Shown: one piece after another, positions 41,688 to 51,292 of the stretch
How positions within the stretch are numbered: position 1 is the stretch's first letter
Layout: each line of letters begins with the position of its first letter
NCBI RefSeq assembly: GCF_007827365.1
Contig: NZ_VISI01000002.1
Span: 1,865,001-1,929,000, forward strand
DNA length: 64,000 bases
Reading direction: 5' to 3'
From: Olleya sp. Hel_I_94
Lineage (GTDB): Bacteria; Bacteroidota; Bacteroidia; Flavobacteriales; Flavobacteriaceae
Program-made: the position numbers and the translations under genes
The notes under the pieces: generated by a model
What the model was told of the DNA's origin: nothing
The model's input: only the letters and a program-made list of their open reading frames with translations
Databases searched by the model: none

Positions 41688-42806
41688 TTATTGTACTAGT
41701 AACTTATAAGCGTTTACCCAATCCTTAATACGTGTTTCTATTTTGTATTTAGTGTTATTTAACGTCAAAGCGTGTTTACGATACGTTAGGTAATTTAAAT
41801 CACTTAAATTATAAGCTTTATCAATTATGGCAGCCATTTTCTCTGGAGAGTTTTCAATCCAAAAACCACAATTGTATGTTTCTAACTCTTGCCAAGGTGT
41901 GTTTTTAGAGGCTATTACAGGTGTACCTTGATTAAGCGCTTCAATAACAACATTTCCAAAATTCTCGCTATGACTTGGTAATATTAAAAAATAAGCATTA
42001 GCTAACAATTGCTCTTTTTGCTTACCTGCAACATGACCTAAAAACGAAATTTTTTGTTCCATTTTATTTTGTCTAATTACTGTTTTAAGACTATCTAAAT
42101 ACACACTATCTCTAGCATCACAAACACCTGCAATATCCAAATATACTTTATGGTTTTTAAATGTATCGCTATTACAAACACCTTGTATTAGTCCATCTAA
42201 ATTTTTTATAGGATGTATTCTGCCTAAAAACAAAAATCTAATTTCAGATGTCTTACGTTCAAGTTTTATAGAAGTAGGCATCACATTAGGTATTTGTATA
42301 ACTTTATTTGGAAAAATTTTATTTATTTCAACTGTTTCTTTTAAAGCAGTACTAGCAAATGTTACCTTTTTAGTTATAAGCGTATATAATTTTAAAAGCC
42401 ATTTCTTTTTTTGTTTACTAATTGCCAAAGCCTTAGTATTTAACTCGCCTCTTACTGACCAAACCACCTTTGTTTTAGGATAAAAAAAGAATGCATATAA
42501 AAAGCAAATAATACTAATTGGACTAAATAAACTTGTTAAATGGATTAAGTCTGTTTTTTTTACTTCAGCCAACATGACCTTGATGGTTTTAAAATTAAGC
42601 ACACCACCTTTACCATAATACACTAAACCACAAGGCTTATCCAAAAACTGATTTGAAATTATAGGGTCTGTAATACCTGCAGTTGTAGTAACAAAAGTAG
42701 GCTGTATATTGTGCTTTTTTAGATATACACCATGCCAATATAATATTGCACCTGGACCACCAAACGTTGTGGGATAAAATGAACCTATTGGGAAAAGAAT
42801 TTTCAT
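41688..42806 (-). CDS. Family 4 glycosyltransferase
   Basis: 372 residues of GT-B fold. The N-terminus is MKILFPIGSFYPTTFGGPGA, with the glycine-rich loop expected for GT4. The C-terminal half has FLFLGRIHPIKNLDGLI, KISFLGHVAGKQKEQLLANAYFLILPSHSENFGNVVIEAL (partly quoted) with the E-x7-E motif, and GTPVIASKNTPWQEL. It builds the capsule repeat unit on the cytoplasmic side. It overlaps the next upstream GT gene by a single base at 42806. Confidence 0.9.
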   Translation of the reverse strand: MKILFPIGSFYPTTFGGPGAILYWHGVYLKKHNIQPTFVTTTAGITDPIISNQFLDKPCGLVYYGKGGVLNFKTIKVMLAEVKKTDLIHLTSLFSPISIICFLYAFFFYPKTKVVWSVRGELNTKALAISKQKKKWLLKLYTLITKKVTFASTALKETVEINKIFPNKVIQIPNVMPTSIKLERKTSEIRFLFLGRIHPIKNLDGLIQGVCNSDTFKNHKVYLDIAGVCDARDSVYLDSLKTVIRQNKMEQKISFLGHVAGKQKEQLLANAYFLILPSHSENFGNVVIEALNQGTPVIASKNTPWQELETYNCGFWIENSPEKMAAIIDKAYNLSDLNYLTYRKHALTLNNTKYKIETRIKDWVNAYKLLVQ

Positions 42807-43918
42807 TAAATTTTATTAGAATTAATTACCTTCCAAGATGGTGTTATTGGTTGTTCTGTTTGTAATGCAGACACAAAATACTTTGCCAAAGTAGTCCCTT
42901 CAATACACGTGCTCCAGTCCTTAATAGCTGTTTTTTTATCTCTGATATGTTCAATATTTTTTATGCAATACTTAAGTGCATTATAAGTATCGTTTTTCTT
43001 TTTATGAGAAAACACTACACCATTAAACTTGTCGATTATTAATTGTTGCGCTCCACAATTACTACTACACAATACAAATAATCCAGACATTAAAGCCTCA
43101 TTAATTACTGCTCCCCAACCATCGTGACGTGACGGAAGGATATGAACATCGTAATTATCAATTAAGTGCCTAATTTCATTATTATCTTTTGTTCCTAAAA
43201 AGCGAACATTTTTTAGATCATTAGCTTTACAATACGTTTCCAAATATGCTCGTTCTTGTCCATCTCCAATAATATCCAAAATATAGTCTTGCTTAATATT
43301 TATAAAAGATTTTAATAATAAATCAACACCTTTTCTATGTGTTAATCCTCCAATAAATAAAAACTTTATAACACCTGTGTTTCTTGTTGATTTTACAACT
43401 TTAACATGCTCTACGCAGTAACTAAAAGGAATAATTTGATGTTTTTTAAAACCAAATTTAGGATACCAATTTAAAGCATGACTACCAATAGCAAACACGT
43501 TACTAATATGTTTAAAATATTTATAATCCGTTAGTATTGTTTTAAAGTAATGCAGTACACGTGGATACTTATACAAAAATGGTCCTTCAACAATTAAATG
43601 TCTTTTAACTTTATAGTTTAAACTTTGCTTAAAAGCCTGTAACACCATTGGGTTAGCTCTAATCCCAGAAAAAAAATGTTGTGCTATTAGATTATGCTCA
43701 ATCAATGACTTTATTTGGGTTGCGTTTGGATTTACAACAATTTTAAACCCATCCCTTTGTTGTACAGCCTCAGTTTTCCAACCCATTAATTCACGGTGTT
43801 CTGCCATTTGCTTTTCTACCACTAATAGTACTTTAATATCTGGAAACACATTACAAATCTCTTTTATGTAAGGTAATTGATGTGGTGAAATTATATTTTG
43901 CCAAAAGATTAATGTCAT
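42806..43918 (-). CDS. Family 4 glycosyltransferase
   Basis: 370 residues of GT-B fold starting MTLIFWQNIISPHQLPYIKEI, a form used by capsule transferases that open with 'WQNIISPHQ'. The C-terminal donor domain shows IKFLFIGGLTHRKGVDLLLKSF, YILDIIGDGQERAYLE and VHILPSRHDGWGAVINEALMSGLFVLCS (partly quoted), with the usual E-x7-E-like helix. It overlaps the polymerase gene by 4 bp (ATGA) and the downstream GT4 gene by 1 bp, so translation is coupled along this stretch. Confidence 0.9.
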   Translation of the reverse strand: MTLIFWQNIISPHQLPYIKEICNVFPDIKVLLVVEKQMAEHRELMGWKTEAVQQRDGFKIVVNPNATQIKSLIEHNLIAQHFFSGIRANPMVLQAFKQSLNYKVKRHLIVEGPFLYKYPRVLHYFKTILTDYKYFKHISNVFAIGSHALNWYPKFGFKKHQIIPFSYCVEHVKVVKSTRNTGVIKFLFIGGLTHRKGVDLLLKSFINIKQDYILDIIGDGQERAYLETYCKANDLKNVRFLGTKDNNEIRHLIDNYDVHILPSRHDGWGAVINEALMSGLFVLCSSNCGAQQLIIDKFNGVVFSHKKKNDTYNALKYCIKNIEHIRDKKTAIKDWSTCIEGTTLAKYFVSALQTEQPITPSWKVINSNKI

Positions 43919-45102
43919 AAAACAGGGTGTTTCTTTTTAAATGATAAGTTTGGGATTTGATACATTACTCCTAGTAACAACCAAAAATAGAAGAATAAGC
44001 CAGAACCTGCTGACAACCCATAGCCTTCTGCCATTAAATGCACAACAAAAAATAAGAGTAAAGCTTTATTATAGTGCACAAAACTATGCTTCGCTTTAAT
44101 AGAGGCAACTGTTTTAAAAAACATTATTAAAAATGTAATCATACCAAAAAGACCTGTCATGGCTAGTATAACCAACCAAGTGGTTCCAGGTTCTATTTGA
44201 CCCTCTCCTATTATTAAATCGTTTTCTGTTTGACTACTATCATTTGCATAGCCAATACCAAAAACAGGTAAACTTTTAAACTCATCTAGTCGCCTTTCCC
44301 ATAACTTTTCCCTAGTTGTTAATAAACCTCCTTGAGCTTCACTATACTCCATTTTCTCGATTATTTTTTCGGTATAACTTTCCCATAATGGAAACGAAAC
44401 AGCTCCAATAAATAAGATTAGAATTAATACTTTAAAATATCTGGTTAAATTATTTTGGTTTTCTTTATAAAAAAAATACAACACACCCAAAATTCCCGCA
44501 AATAAAGCAACTCTAGATCCTGCTGTTACGCAAGCTATGAAACTAGATAAAGCAAATAAATACCATACTATTTTTTGGGGTTTAACAATTGTCTTATTGC
44601 CATAAAACACACAAGTTATCATACTTATTGCAGCCATAGGACTTAAAAACATAGAATGATTAAACAGACCTGTAAAACCACCACGACCTAAATAAACTAA
44701 GGAAGAATTAGCTAATAATCCTAGAAAGGAAATAAGCACCATTACAACAATTAAATTATTTAAATATTTAAATAGCAATTGCCTAAATGTAACTAAAGTA
44801 GGTGTTTTAATTAATGGTCCTATCAACCCAATAATAATTACAAAAGCAGCTAAACGCTCAAAAGGTTTATAAAAATAAGGGATATCATTTACTAAAACAG
44901 AACAATAACATGCCAAGATAAAAAACACCATTGACCAATTAACCTGTGGTCTTATAGTGCTTATTAATAATACTACAAGAGCTAAAATAAACACTGCATA
45001 ATATGCATTACCCAACCCTAAGCTAATAGCAGTATTATTAGCCAAGACAGTCAAACTAACTAAAACTGCAATAAGATTTATATATGTTTTAGTTTTAAAC
45101 AT
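43915..45102 (-). CDS. wzy: Wzy-like O-antigen/capsule polymerase
   Basis: 395 residues with about eleven membrane helices and a large periplasmic loop (about 230-300, with TTREKLWERRLDEFKSLPVFGIGYANDS, partly quoted), as in Wzy/WaaL-family proteins. The segment PVFGIGYANDSSQ resembles the conserved G-x-G-x loop of the family, and an early His (GLFNHSMFLSPMAAIS) may be functional. Sequences of this family are variable, so the assignment rests on topology and on its place between wzx and transferase genes. It overlaps the acyltransferase gene by 8 bp. Confidence 0.82.
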   Translation of the reverse strand: MFKTKTYINLIAVLVSLTVLANNTAISLGLGNAYYAVFILALVVLLISTIRPQVNWSMVFFILACYCSVLVNDIPYFYKPFERLAAFVIIIGLIGPLIKTPTLVTFRQLLFKYLNNLIVVMVLISFLGLLANSSLVYLGRGGFTGLFNHSMFLSPMAAISMITCVFYGNKTIVKPQKIVWYLFALSSFIACVTAGSRVALFAGILGVLYFFYKENQNNLTRYFKVLILILFIGAVSFPLWESYTEKIIEKMEYSEAQGGLLTTREKLWERRLDEFKSLPVFGIGYANDSSQTENDLIIGEGQIEPGTTWLVILAMTGLFGMITFLIMFFKTVASIKAKHSFVHYNKALLLFFVVHLMAEGYGLSAGSGLFFYFWLLLGVMYQIPNLSFKKKHPVL

Positions 45103-45454
45103 TATCTTTTAAAATCTTAATTACTTTAGCAGGAACACCTCCAACCATAGTATTCTCTGGAACATCTTTATTTACTACAGCTCCAGCAGCAATATAAACC
45201 CTTGGTGCAATATCTACATTTTCACCAATACTTATGTTTGAAGTTGATACCATTAAAACTTCTGGTCCAATCCATGTATCTGAACCAATACTAATATTAC
45301 CAACACCTAAAAATCTAGCTGAAGAACATATTTTAATATTTTCTTTTAACTGCAAACCATAAATTTGGTATAAGCGGTTTTTAAATTTAAATAATCTAGT
45401 TTCTGGTAAAACTTTAATTATTAGCGTTATTATGTAATTAATTAAGGATCGCAT
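45095..45454 (-). CDS. Hexapeptide-repeat acyltransferase, apparently internally deleted
   Basis: 119 residues with left-handed beta-helix repeats (FLGVGNISIGSDTWIGPEV, NISIGENVDIAPRVYI) and a normal family C-terminus (AAGAVVNKDVPENTMVGGVPAKVIKIL; partly quoted). Relatives of this type are about 170-190 residues long and carry, between 'VYI' and 'AAGAVV', a stretch with a catalytic His (often GTHE or GSHE) and several more hexapeptides. Here the two flanks join directly, as if about 50 residues were lost in frame. The frame is intact and overlaps wzx (17 bp) and wzy (8 bp). Activity is doubtful. Confidence 0.8.
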   Translation of the reverse strand: MRSLINYIITLIIKVLPETRLFKFKNRLYQIYGLQLKENIKICSSARFLGVGNISIGSDTWIGPEVLMVSTSNISIGENVDIAPRVYIAAGAVVNKDVPENTMVGGVPAKVIKILKDNV

Positions 45455-46733
45455 TTTTTATTTTTTTATATACAAATATTAATAAGAACAAAAAACATAT
45501 TTGAGTTAACAAATTACTAACCACTAAAGCCAATGCGCCATGATACACATTATTGGTTATTAATAAATATGTACTTGTAATTGTTACAAAATCTCTTAAA
45601 AATCTTAACCCTAACATATACCAATTTTTATTTAAAGACATAAATGCTTGTGCATAAACATTGGAAAGACTTACAAAAATAGACGTAAAAATAGCAATTG
45701 ATAATACTAGTCCTAAATCGTCTTGAAAAGAGGTTCCGTAAAAACTTACTATCCAATCTTTAAGTATAAATATTATTAAAAAAGGAATAACAGTTGCTCC
45801 TAAATTAATAAGTAATGTTGTTTTTAATAATTTAGAATGTCCTTCTGGGTTACTTAAATTGTTGGATAAATGACTTAAAATAACATTCCTCATAATTCCA
45901 GGCACAAACAATATTATGGCACTCCATTGTATTGCTGCACTATACAAACCAACCTCTCCGTAATTTTCTAATTTTATTAAAATTAAAATTATTAACCAAG
46001 AGGTTAAGGCATATAACCCTTCTTGCAAGGCAACAGGAGTTGAAAAATTTATAATTTTTTTTACTAAGTTTTTATTATCTACTGTAGTTATATTATCCTG
46101 TATAGGAATGTTTTTTAAAACTTCAAGATAATTTAAAAACCAATTAACAACCTGTGTTAAAAGTAAAGCAACTAATGCTCCAGTTAAGCTATAATAATAA
46201 GTTAAGACAACACTACTTACAAAAGCTATTACACCTACGATAGTGTTTATTTTAGCCATAGCCTTGAAGGCATTAAAACCTGACAAAATCCCTATTTGAG
46301 CAGCTGTTAAGGCATTAAAAACAATCCAAAAAGCAACCAACCTTAAAGGCGTGTTTAAATGTGGAGCTTCTAAAACTGTATTAGCAACATAACTAGCAAA
46401 AAAAAACAACAGCAAAGCCATAACCATACTAACTAAAGCAGATATACGCATTGTTAGTGCTGCTATTTTTTTTATTAAAAGGGGTTTTTCGTCTCTATTT
46501 TCAGCAATAAATTTTGTTGCAGTATAGCCTAAACCAAAGGTGGAGAAGATGGCAACATTCATTAAAGTAGATTTTATAGTACCATATTCGCCATACATTT
46601 CTTTTCCTAAAAAACGTGCAACAATAATAGCTCCAAGTAAAGTCATTCCTTTTGCTATGACATTACCAAATAATGCCCAAAACGAATCGTTTACAAACTG
46701 ATTTTGTTTTAATTTTTTAAAAGTTGATAACAT
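45438..46733 (-). CDS. wzx: Wzx-type oligosaccharide flippase
   Basis: 431 residues with 12-14 membrane helices. The start FVNDSFWALFGNVIAKGMTLLGAIIVARFLGKEMYGEYG (partly quoted) is typical of polysaccharide transporters of the MOP superfamily. It carries undecaprenyl-linked repeat units across the inner membrane for Wzy. The gene overlaps the acyltransferase gene by 17 bp. The 188-bp gap before it (46734-46921) contains no gene or clear signal. The specificity cannot be read from sequence. Confidence 0.9.
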   Translation of the reverse strand: MLSTFKKLKQNQFVNDSFWALFGNVIAKGMTLLGAIIVARFLGKEMYGEYGTIKSTLMNVAIFSTFGLGYTATKFIAENRDEKPLLIKKIAALTMRISALVSMVMALLLFFFASYVANTVLEAPHLNTPLRLVAFWIVFNALTAAQIGILSGFNAFKAMAKINTIVGVIAFVSSVVLTYYYSLTGALVALLLTQVVNWFLNYLEVLKNIPIQDNITTVDNKNLVKKIINFSTPVALQEGLYALTSWLIILILIKLENYGEVGLYSAAIQWSAIILFVPGIMRNVILSHLSNNLSNPEGHSKLLKTTLLINLGATVIPFLIIFILKDWIVSFYGTSFQDDLGLVLSIAIFTSIFVSLSNVYAQAFMSLNKNWYMLGLRFLRDFVTITSTYLLITNNVYHGALALVVSNLLTQICFLFLLIFVYKKIKNAILN

Positions 46734-46921
46734 ATCTATATATACTCACTTTTTAGCTTAATTGATTAAAAAGTTTTCTCGTTTTTTATTTTTATTGGGT
46801 GAGGACTTAGAGACGCACTATTGCATCTGTACTGTATGAATTTCAAGTATAAATTGAGTAAAATCAGGAATAAGAAAATTTGAAAAAAGCATCTAGTTTT
46901 GTTTTTATAAAATTTATTAAA

Positions 46922-47914
46922 TTACTTCAAATTCTCCCAATACCAATCTACTGCTTCTTCAATCCCTTGAGCAATCCCATGCGTTGGATTATAATCTAAT
47001 AAGCGTTTTGCTTTATCTACTGATGCTAACGAATGTGGAATGTCTCCTTTTCGGTTTGGACCATGAACGATATTAACTTGAGCTATTTTAGGATCGTATT
47101 TAGACAAGTATTTTTTTAATAAATCTGTTAATTGTACTAAAGTGGTACGATCTCCAACTGCTGTATTATAAACTTGATTAAGTGCCTGTTTGTTTTGGGT
47201 TGTAATGGCAAGCAAATTCATTTGTACTACATTATCAATGTAAGTAAAATCACGAGAGTAACTTCCGTCTCCATTAATTACTGGACTTTGGTGATTAATA
47301 AACTGCTTTACAAATAATGGGATGACTGCTGCGTAGGCTCCGTTTGGATCTTGACGTCTACCAAAGACATTAAAATAACGTAGTCCTATGGTATTTAATC
47401 CGTAGGTTGTAAAAAAGTTTTCTGCATACAGCTCGTTTACATATTTTGTGATGGCGTATGGTGATAAGGGTTTACCAATGGTTTCTTCTACTTTAGGTAA
47501 GGCTTCGTGGTCTCCATAAGTGGATGAGCTTGCAGCATAAATAAAGCGTTTTACTTTGGCGTCTCTTGCTGCTACTAGCATGTTTAAAAATCCAGACACA
47601 TTAACTGCATTACTTGTAATTGGGTCTGCGATGGATCTTGGTACAGACCCTAATGCTGCTTGATGCAATACAAAGTCTTGATCCTTGCAGGCTGTATTAC
47701 ACACTTCTAAATCGCGAATATCGCCAGTTATTAGTGTAAAATTAGGATTGCTTAAAAAGGGTGTAATATTGTGTTGGTGTCCTGTTGCAAAATTGTCTAA
47801 ACAGGTCACTTTAACGTCTAGATTTAATAAGGCTTGACATAGGTTAGATCCTATAAATCCTGCACCTCCTGTTACTAATACTTTTTTATTTTTTAATTGT
47901 GTAAATGACTCCAT
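46922..47914 (-). CDS. tviC: UDP-N-acetyl sugar C4-epimerase (TviC/WbpP type)
   Basis: 330 residues of the extended SDR family: VLVTGGAGFIGSNLCQAL (NAD site), LHQAALGSVPRSIADP, AASSSTYGDHEALPKVEE, SPYAITKYVNELYA (catalytic Tyr-x3-Lys), GLRYFNVFGRRQDPNGAYAAVIPLF (partly quoted) and DGSYSRDFTYIDNVVQ. The QDPNGAYAAVIP segment marks epimerases acting on N-acetylated UDP-sugars. It is paired with the UDP-sugar dehydrogenase upstream, suggesting interconversion of UDP-GlcNAcA and UDP-GalNAcA as in the Vi antigen pathway. The 40-bp gap suggests one transcript. Confidence 0.9.
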   Translation of the reverse strand: MESFTQLKNKKVLVTGGAGFIGSNLCQALLNLDVKVTCLDNFATGHQHNITPFLSNPNFTLITGDIRDLEVCNTACKDQDFVLHQAALGSVPRSIADPITSNAVNVSGFLNMLVAARDAKVKRFIYAASSSTYGDHEALPKVEETIGKPLSPYAITKYVNELYAENFFTTYGLNTIGLRYFNVFGRRQDPNGAYAAVIPLFVKQFINHQSPVINGDGSYSRDFTYIDNVVQMNLLAITTQNKQALNQVYNTAVGDRTTLVQLTDLLKKYLSKYDPKIAQVNIVHGPNRKGDIPHSLASVDKAKRLLDYNPTHGIAQGIEEAVDWYWENLK

Positions 47915-47954
47915 ACTTGGGTTTTACTGAACTATAAGTTTTTATTTGAGGTGT

Positions 47955-49235
47955 TTACAATCCACCATCTGCGTGTTTTAATACACCTTTTACATCGTAT
48001 ACAATAGCTTTGGGTGCTTTTAGTGTTTGTAAATCTAAGTCTAAAAACTGTTTGTGTGGTACTGCTACTACTACTGCGTCAAATACTGCTGTAGGTTTGT
48101 GTTGTGTTGTTGTTAATTGGTACTCGTGTTGTACTTGCTCAGGCGACGCTAATGGATCGTAGATGGTTACGGTTATGCCATAACTTTGTAAACTACGGAC
48201 TACATCTACAACTTTGGTATTACGTACGTCTGGACAGTTTTCTTTAAACGTAAATCCTAATACTACGATGTTTGCTCCTTTGACTTTAACATCATTATTT
48301 AGCATTAACTTTACTATTTGTGAGGACACATATTCTCCCATGGAGTCGTTAAGTCGTCTTCCTGCTAATATAATTTCGGGATGATAGCCTACTTCTTGTG
48401 CTTTTTGAGCCAGATAATAAGGGTCTACACCAATACAGTGTCCACCAACTAATCCTGGTTTAAAGGGTAGAAAATTCCATTTTGTGGCTGCTGCTTCTAA
48501 TACATCGTTTGTATTAATATCTAAACGATTGAAGATTTTAGCAAGTTCGTTAACAAACGCAATATTAATATCACGTTGCGCGTTTTCAATCACTTTTGCA
48601 GCTTCTGCTACTTTTATACAAGGTGCTAAATGTGTACCTGCTGTAATAACACTGCTGTACAATTTGTCTATTTGCTGCCCAACGTCTGGCGTTGAACCAG
48701 AGGTTACTTTTAAAATTTTATCTACAGTATGCTCTTTATCTCCTGGATTAATACGTTCTGGTGAGTAGCCTGCAAAAAAATCTGTATTAAATTTTAAACC
48801 ACTTGTGGCTTCTAATACTGGAATGCAAACTTCCTCTGTTGCTCCTGGATATACCGTAGATTCATAGACTACAATGTCTCCTTTTTTTAATACGCGTCCA
48901 ACGGTCTCACTAGCCTTAACTAAAGGTGTTAAATCTGGTCTATTATTTTTGTCTACTGGTGTAGGAACTGTTATAATATAATGTGTCGCGCTTGCTAAAT
49001 GTGCTTGATCTGTTGTGCAATACAAGCCTTGATCTTTTTGATTAAGTTGGTCTGGACTAGTTACTACCACTGCTTTTAAAGTTGCCTGATCAATTTCTAG
49101 CGTACTGTCTGTACCTTGTTGTAGCTCTGAAACACGAGCGGAATTAATATCAAATCCTATGACCTTATATTTTGTAGCAAATAATCTTGCTAATGGTAAT
49201 CCTACATAACCTAAACCTATAATAGCTATTGTCAT
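47955..49235 (-). CDS. tviB: UDP-N-acetylhexosamine 6-dehydrogenase (TviB/WbpO type)
   Basis: 426 residues of the UDP-glucose/GDP-mannose dehydrogenase family: MTIAIIGLGYVGLPLARLFA, TVPTPVDKNNRPDL, YESTVYPGATEEVCIPVLE, GYSPERINPGD, the catalytic-cysteine motif GGHCIGVDPYYLA (C in GHCIG), and VLGFTFKENCPDVRNTKVVDVV (partly quoted). The HCIGVDPYYL form is that of the UDP-HexNAc branch. It oxidises C6 of UDP-GlcNAc or UDP-GalNAc with two NAD. It is the second enzyme gene of the operon after the initiating transferase. Confidence 0.92.
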   Translation of the reverse strand: MTIAIIGLGYVGLPLARLFATKYKVIGFDINSARVSELQQGTDSTLEIDQATLKAVVVTSPDQLNQKDQGLYCTTDQAHLASATHYIITVPTPVDKNNRPDLTPLVKASETVGRVLKKGDIVVYESTVYPGATEEVCIPVLEATSGLKFNTDFFAGYSPERINPGDKEHTVDKILKVTSGSTPDVGQQIDKLYSSVITAGTHLAPCIKVAEAAKVIENAQRDINIAFVNELAKIFNRLDINTNDVLEAAATKWNFLPFKPGLVGGHCIGVDPYYLAQKAQEVGYHPEIILAGRRLNDSMGEYVSSQIVKLMLNNDVKVKGANIVVLGFTFKENCPDVRNTKVVDVVRSLQSYGITVTIYDPLASPEQVQHEYQLTTTQHKPTAVFDAVVVAVPHKQFLDLDLQTLKAPKAIVYDVKGVLKHADGGL

Positions 49236-49290
49236 TTTATATATATACTTATTATCTTAATTTATCTTTTTTATAGTTTCTTCCTTTTTT

Positions 49291-50433
49291 TTACAAGGTA
49301 GGAACAACCCATTTAACTTTACCTGATTTTACTTTTAAAATAAAAGGAAATAGTAATAACACAATTCCAGCAGGTAATATTATAAAAAAGGCTTTATTTA
49401 TTGGTAAATCCCTAAGTAAAATTGCTAAACCAGTTATTATAATTGTATATAATCCAATAATTAGTGTCGCATATTTATGTTTTAAACCTAAGTCCACCAA
49501 ACGATGATGGATGTGATTACGGTCTGGCGAAAATGGGCTGCGCTTGTTAATTATCCTGATAAAAAACACACGTAAGGTATCAAATAATGGATACGACACT
49601 AAAGCTAGCACTATTACTGGAGCATTTTTAAACACAATTAACTGTGACTCGCGTGCACCAAGACTTAAATATGTTACGACTTCTAAAGCTAACAAAAAGC
49701 CAACTATTAATGACCCTGTGTCACCCAAAAATATTTTACGGTGTCTGGAAAAATTAAAGACTAAAAAGCCTATTAAAGCGCCTACTAAAGACAAACAAAC
49801 TAAACTATAAAAAAAGTGATTGGTCAGGTAAAATACTATGGACATATAACCAGAGATTAAAACGCCTAGCACTCCTGCTAAACCGTCTATACCATCAACC
49901 AAATTATAGGCATTTATTAAAAGGACAATAACAAAAACAGAAAAAATTATGGAATAAGTTATTGGAATATCATGCGTCCCAAATAAACCTAAAAAGGAAT
50001 CTATATGCATATTTGCACCTAAAACATAAATGGCAGCAACCACTAATTGATATCCTAATTTTCGGACTGCCGAAAGTTTCATGATATCATCAAAAATACC
50101 TATCAATAATAACGCTAATATTAACGCATTAAATATTAACAAATCAATTAGCTGGCTATAATTAGCAAATAATATTGCTGTTATATTTATAGGTAATATC
50201 ATACCAGTAAATACACCAATACCACCAAGTGTAGGCACAATCCCTTTATGAGAGGTCCTGTCGTTTGGTGATGCGGTTAAATTTTTGGCTTTACTAATGG
50301 CTACTACTTTTGGTGTAACAACCATGGTGGCACAAATAGCAAATAGTGTAGTACAGACCGCTACAGGAAACTTGTAGTGGTTTAACAAGGCGGTTATTTC
50401 CTCGTGATTACTAGGTAGGTTATCTAAAATCAT
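49291..50433 (-). CDS. MraY/WecA-family undecaprenyl-phosphate sugar-1-phosphate transferase
   Basis: About 380 residues from the ATG at 50433 (MILDNLPSNHEE); an earlier in-frame ATG at 50487 would add 18 unusual residues. There are about ten membrane helices. Family motifs are DRTSHKGIVPTLGGIGVF, NAYNLVDGIDGLAG (metal/nucleotide Asp residues), FNFSRHRKIFLGDTGSLIVGFLLA (partly quoted) and PFSPDRNHIHHRLVDLGL (HIHH). It loads HexNAc-1-phosphate on undecaprenyl phosphate to start each repeat unit. It follows upxY after a 300-bp leader-like gap. Confidence 0.92.
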   Translation of the reverse strand: MILDNLPSNHEEITALLNHYKFPVAVCTTLFAICATMVVTPKVVAISKAKNLTASPNDRTSHKGIVPTLGGIGVFTGMILPINITAILFANYSQLIDLLIFNALILALLLIGIFDDIMKLSAVRKLGYQLVVAAIYVLGANMHIDSFLGLFGTHDIPITYSIIFSVFVIVLLINAYNLVDGIDGLAGVLGVLISGYMSIVFYLTNHFFYSLVCLSLVGALIGFLVFNFSRHRKIFLGDTGSLIVGFLLALEVVTYLSLGARESQLIVFKNAPVIVLALVSYPLFDTLRVFFIRIINKRSPFSPDRNHIHHRLVDLGLKHKYATLIIGLYTIIITGLAILLRDLPINKAFFIILPAGIVLLLFPFILKVKSGKVKWVVPTL

Positions 50434-50487
50434 ATTAATAGCGATTGCCAAATTGGTACAAAAATGGTTACGTATAATAGGTACCAA

Positions 50488-50787
50488 ACGTGGCTACGCC
50501 CTTACTTGTCACATGGCAAGTTGCTATTATACTGCGATACATTGTGTAAAAACAACTTGTTTTTACGTCATGAACACGACCTTAAACCTTAACTAAATGG
50601 TTTTTTAAAACATAAATATTATTGCGCCTAGCTAATTAAAACATTGCTGTTTAGATTAGGCAGTCACAAAATACTTTGAAATTTAGTTATTTAAGCTACG
50701 TAGGAGATGTCATGATTATTTTCCCTTTTGTTGTTATATAATTACGATTTGGTGAGAACCGTAACACTGTATAAAACTGTTTTTTTA
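50488..50787. other. Leader-like gap between upxY and the first biosynthetic gene
   Basis: 300 bp without a gene on either strand. The most visible element is a perfect 21-bp palindrome with 10-bp arms, GTAAAAACAA-C-TTGTTTTTAC, at 50546-50566; as RNA it could fold as a 9-bp stem with a 3-base loop. Such a gap after an antiterminator gene could be where paused RNA polymerase takes up UpxY, but in Bacteroides UpxY usually acts on the leader ahead of its own gene, so this is uncertain. Confidence 0.5.
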
Positions 50788-51270
50788 TTACTGATTAAGT
50801 TGCAATTTTACAACAAATCCAACAGACTTCAAAACTACCCAAACATTATTTTTTGTGGTTTTTACTATTAATCCTTCTTGATTTTCTATACCAAAATCTA
50901 CCAAAGGTAGCGTTTCGCCAAGCGTTATAGCGTCCACACTATGCGACTGAATATCAAGGTTTTTTAAATTATTTTTCAGGTAATTGATTTCTTCTTCTTT
51001 GACAATTCCGGGTTTACCTTGGTCGTATAAGTAGTTTACGGTTCCTGGCAAATCAAATACTGTATTACGGTGCTCATCTGCAGCATTTACAAAAATGATA
51101 CGAGGTAATAATGGGACTTTTATTTTTTTCTTACGGTCGCTCCATACACGAATTTCAGTGCGAACTGGACAAAACGCTTGGACGTCGATATCCCACTTAT
51201 TTATAAGGGTTTCGACCTTATTTTCGTGATTTCGTTTAACGTATAATACGTACCAATTCTTATTCTGCAT
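50788..51270 (-). CDS. UpxY/NusG-family capsule transcription antiterminator
   Basis: 160 residues from the ATG at 51270 (MQNKNWYVLYVKRNHENKVE). The N-terminal NusG domain has WYVLYVKRNHE, AFCPVRTEIRVWSDRKKKIKVPLLPRIIFV (partly quoted) and GTVNYLYDQGKPGIV; a C-terminal KOW-like domain carries VDFGIENQEGLIVKTTKNNVWVVLKSVGFVVKL (partly quoted). An ATG at 51291 is less likely because a -7 box at 51293-51300 puts transcription start downstream of it. Such proteins let RNA polymerase read long capsule operons to the end. It is the first gene of the locus. Confidence 0.9.
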   Translation of the reverse strand: MQNKNWYVLYVKRNHENKVETLINKWDIDVQAFCPVRTEIRVWSDRKKKIKVPLLPRIIFVNAADEHRNTVFDLPGTVNYLYDQGKPGIVKEEEINYLKNNLKNLDIQSHSVDAITLGETLPLVDFGIENQEGLIVKTTKNNVWVVLKSVGFVVKLQLNQ

Positions 51271-51292
51271 TATTATTTTTTTGGAACTCAAA

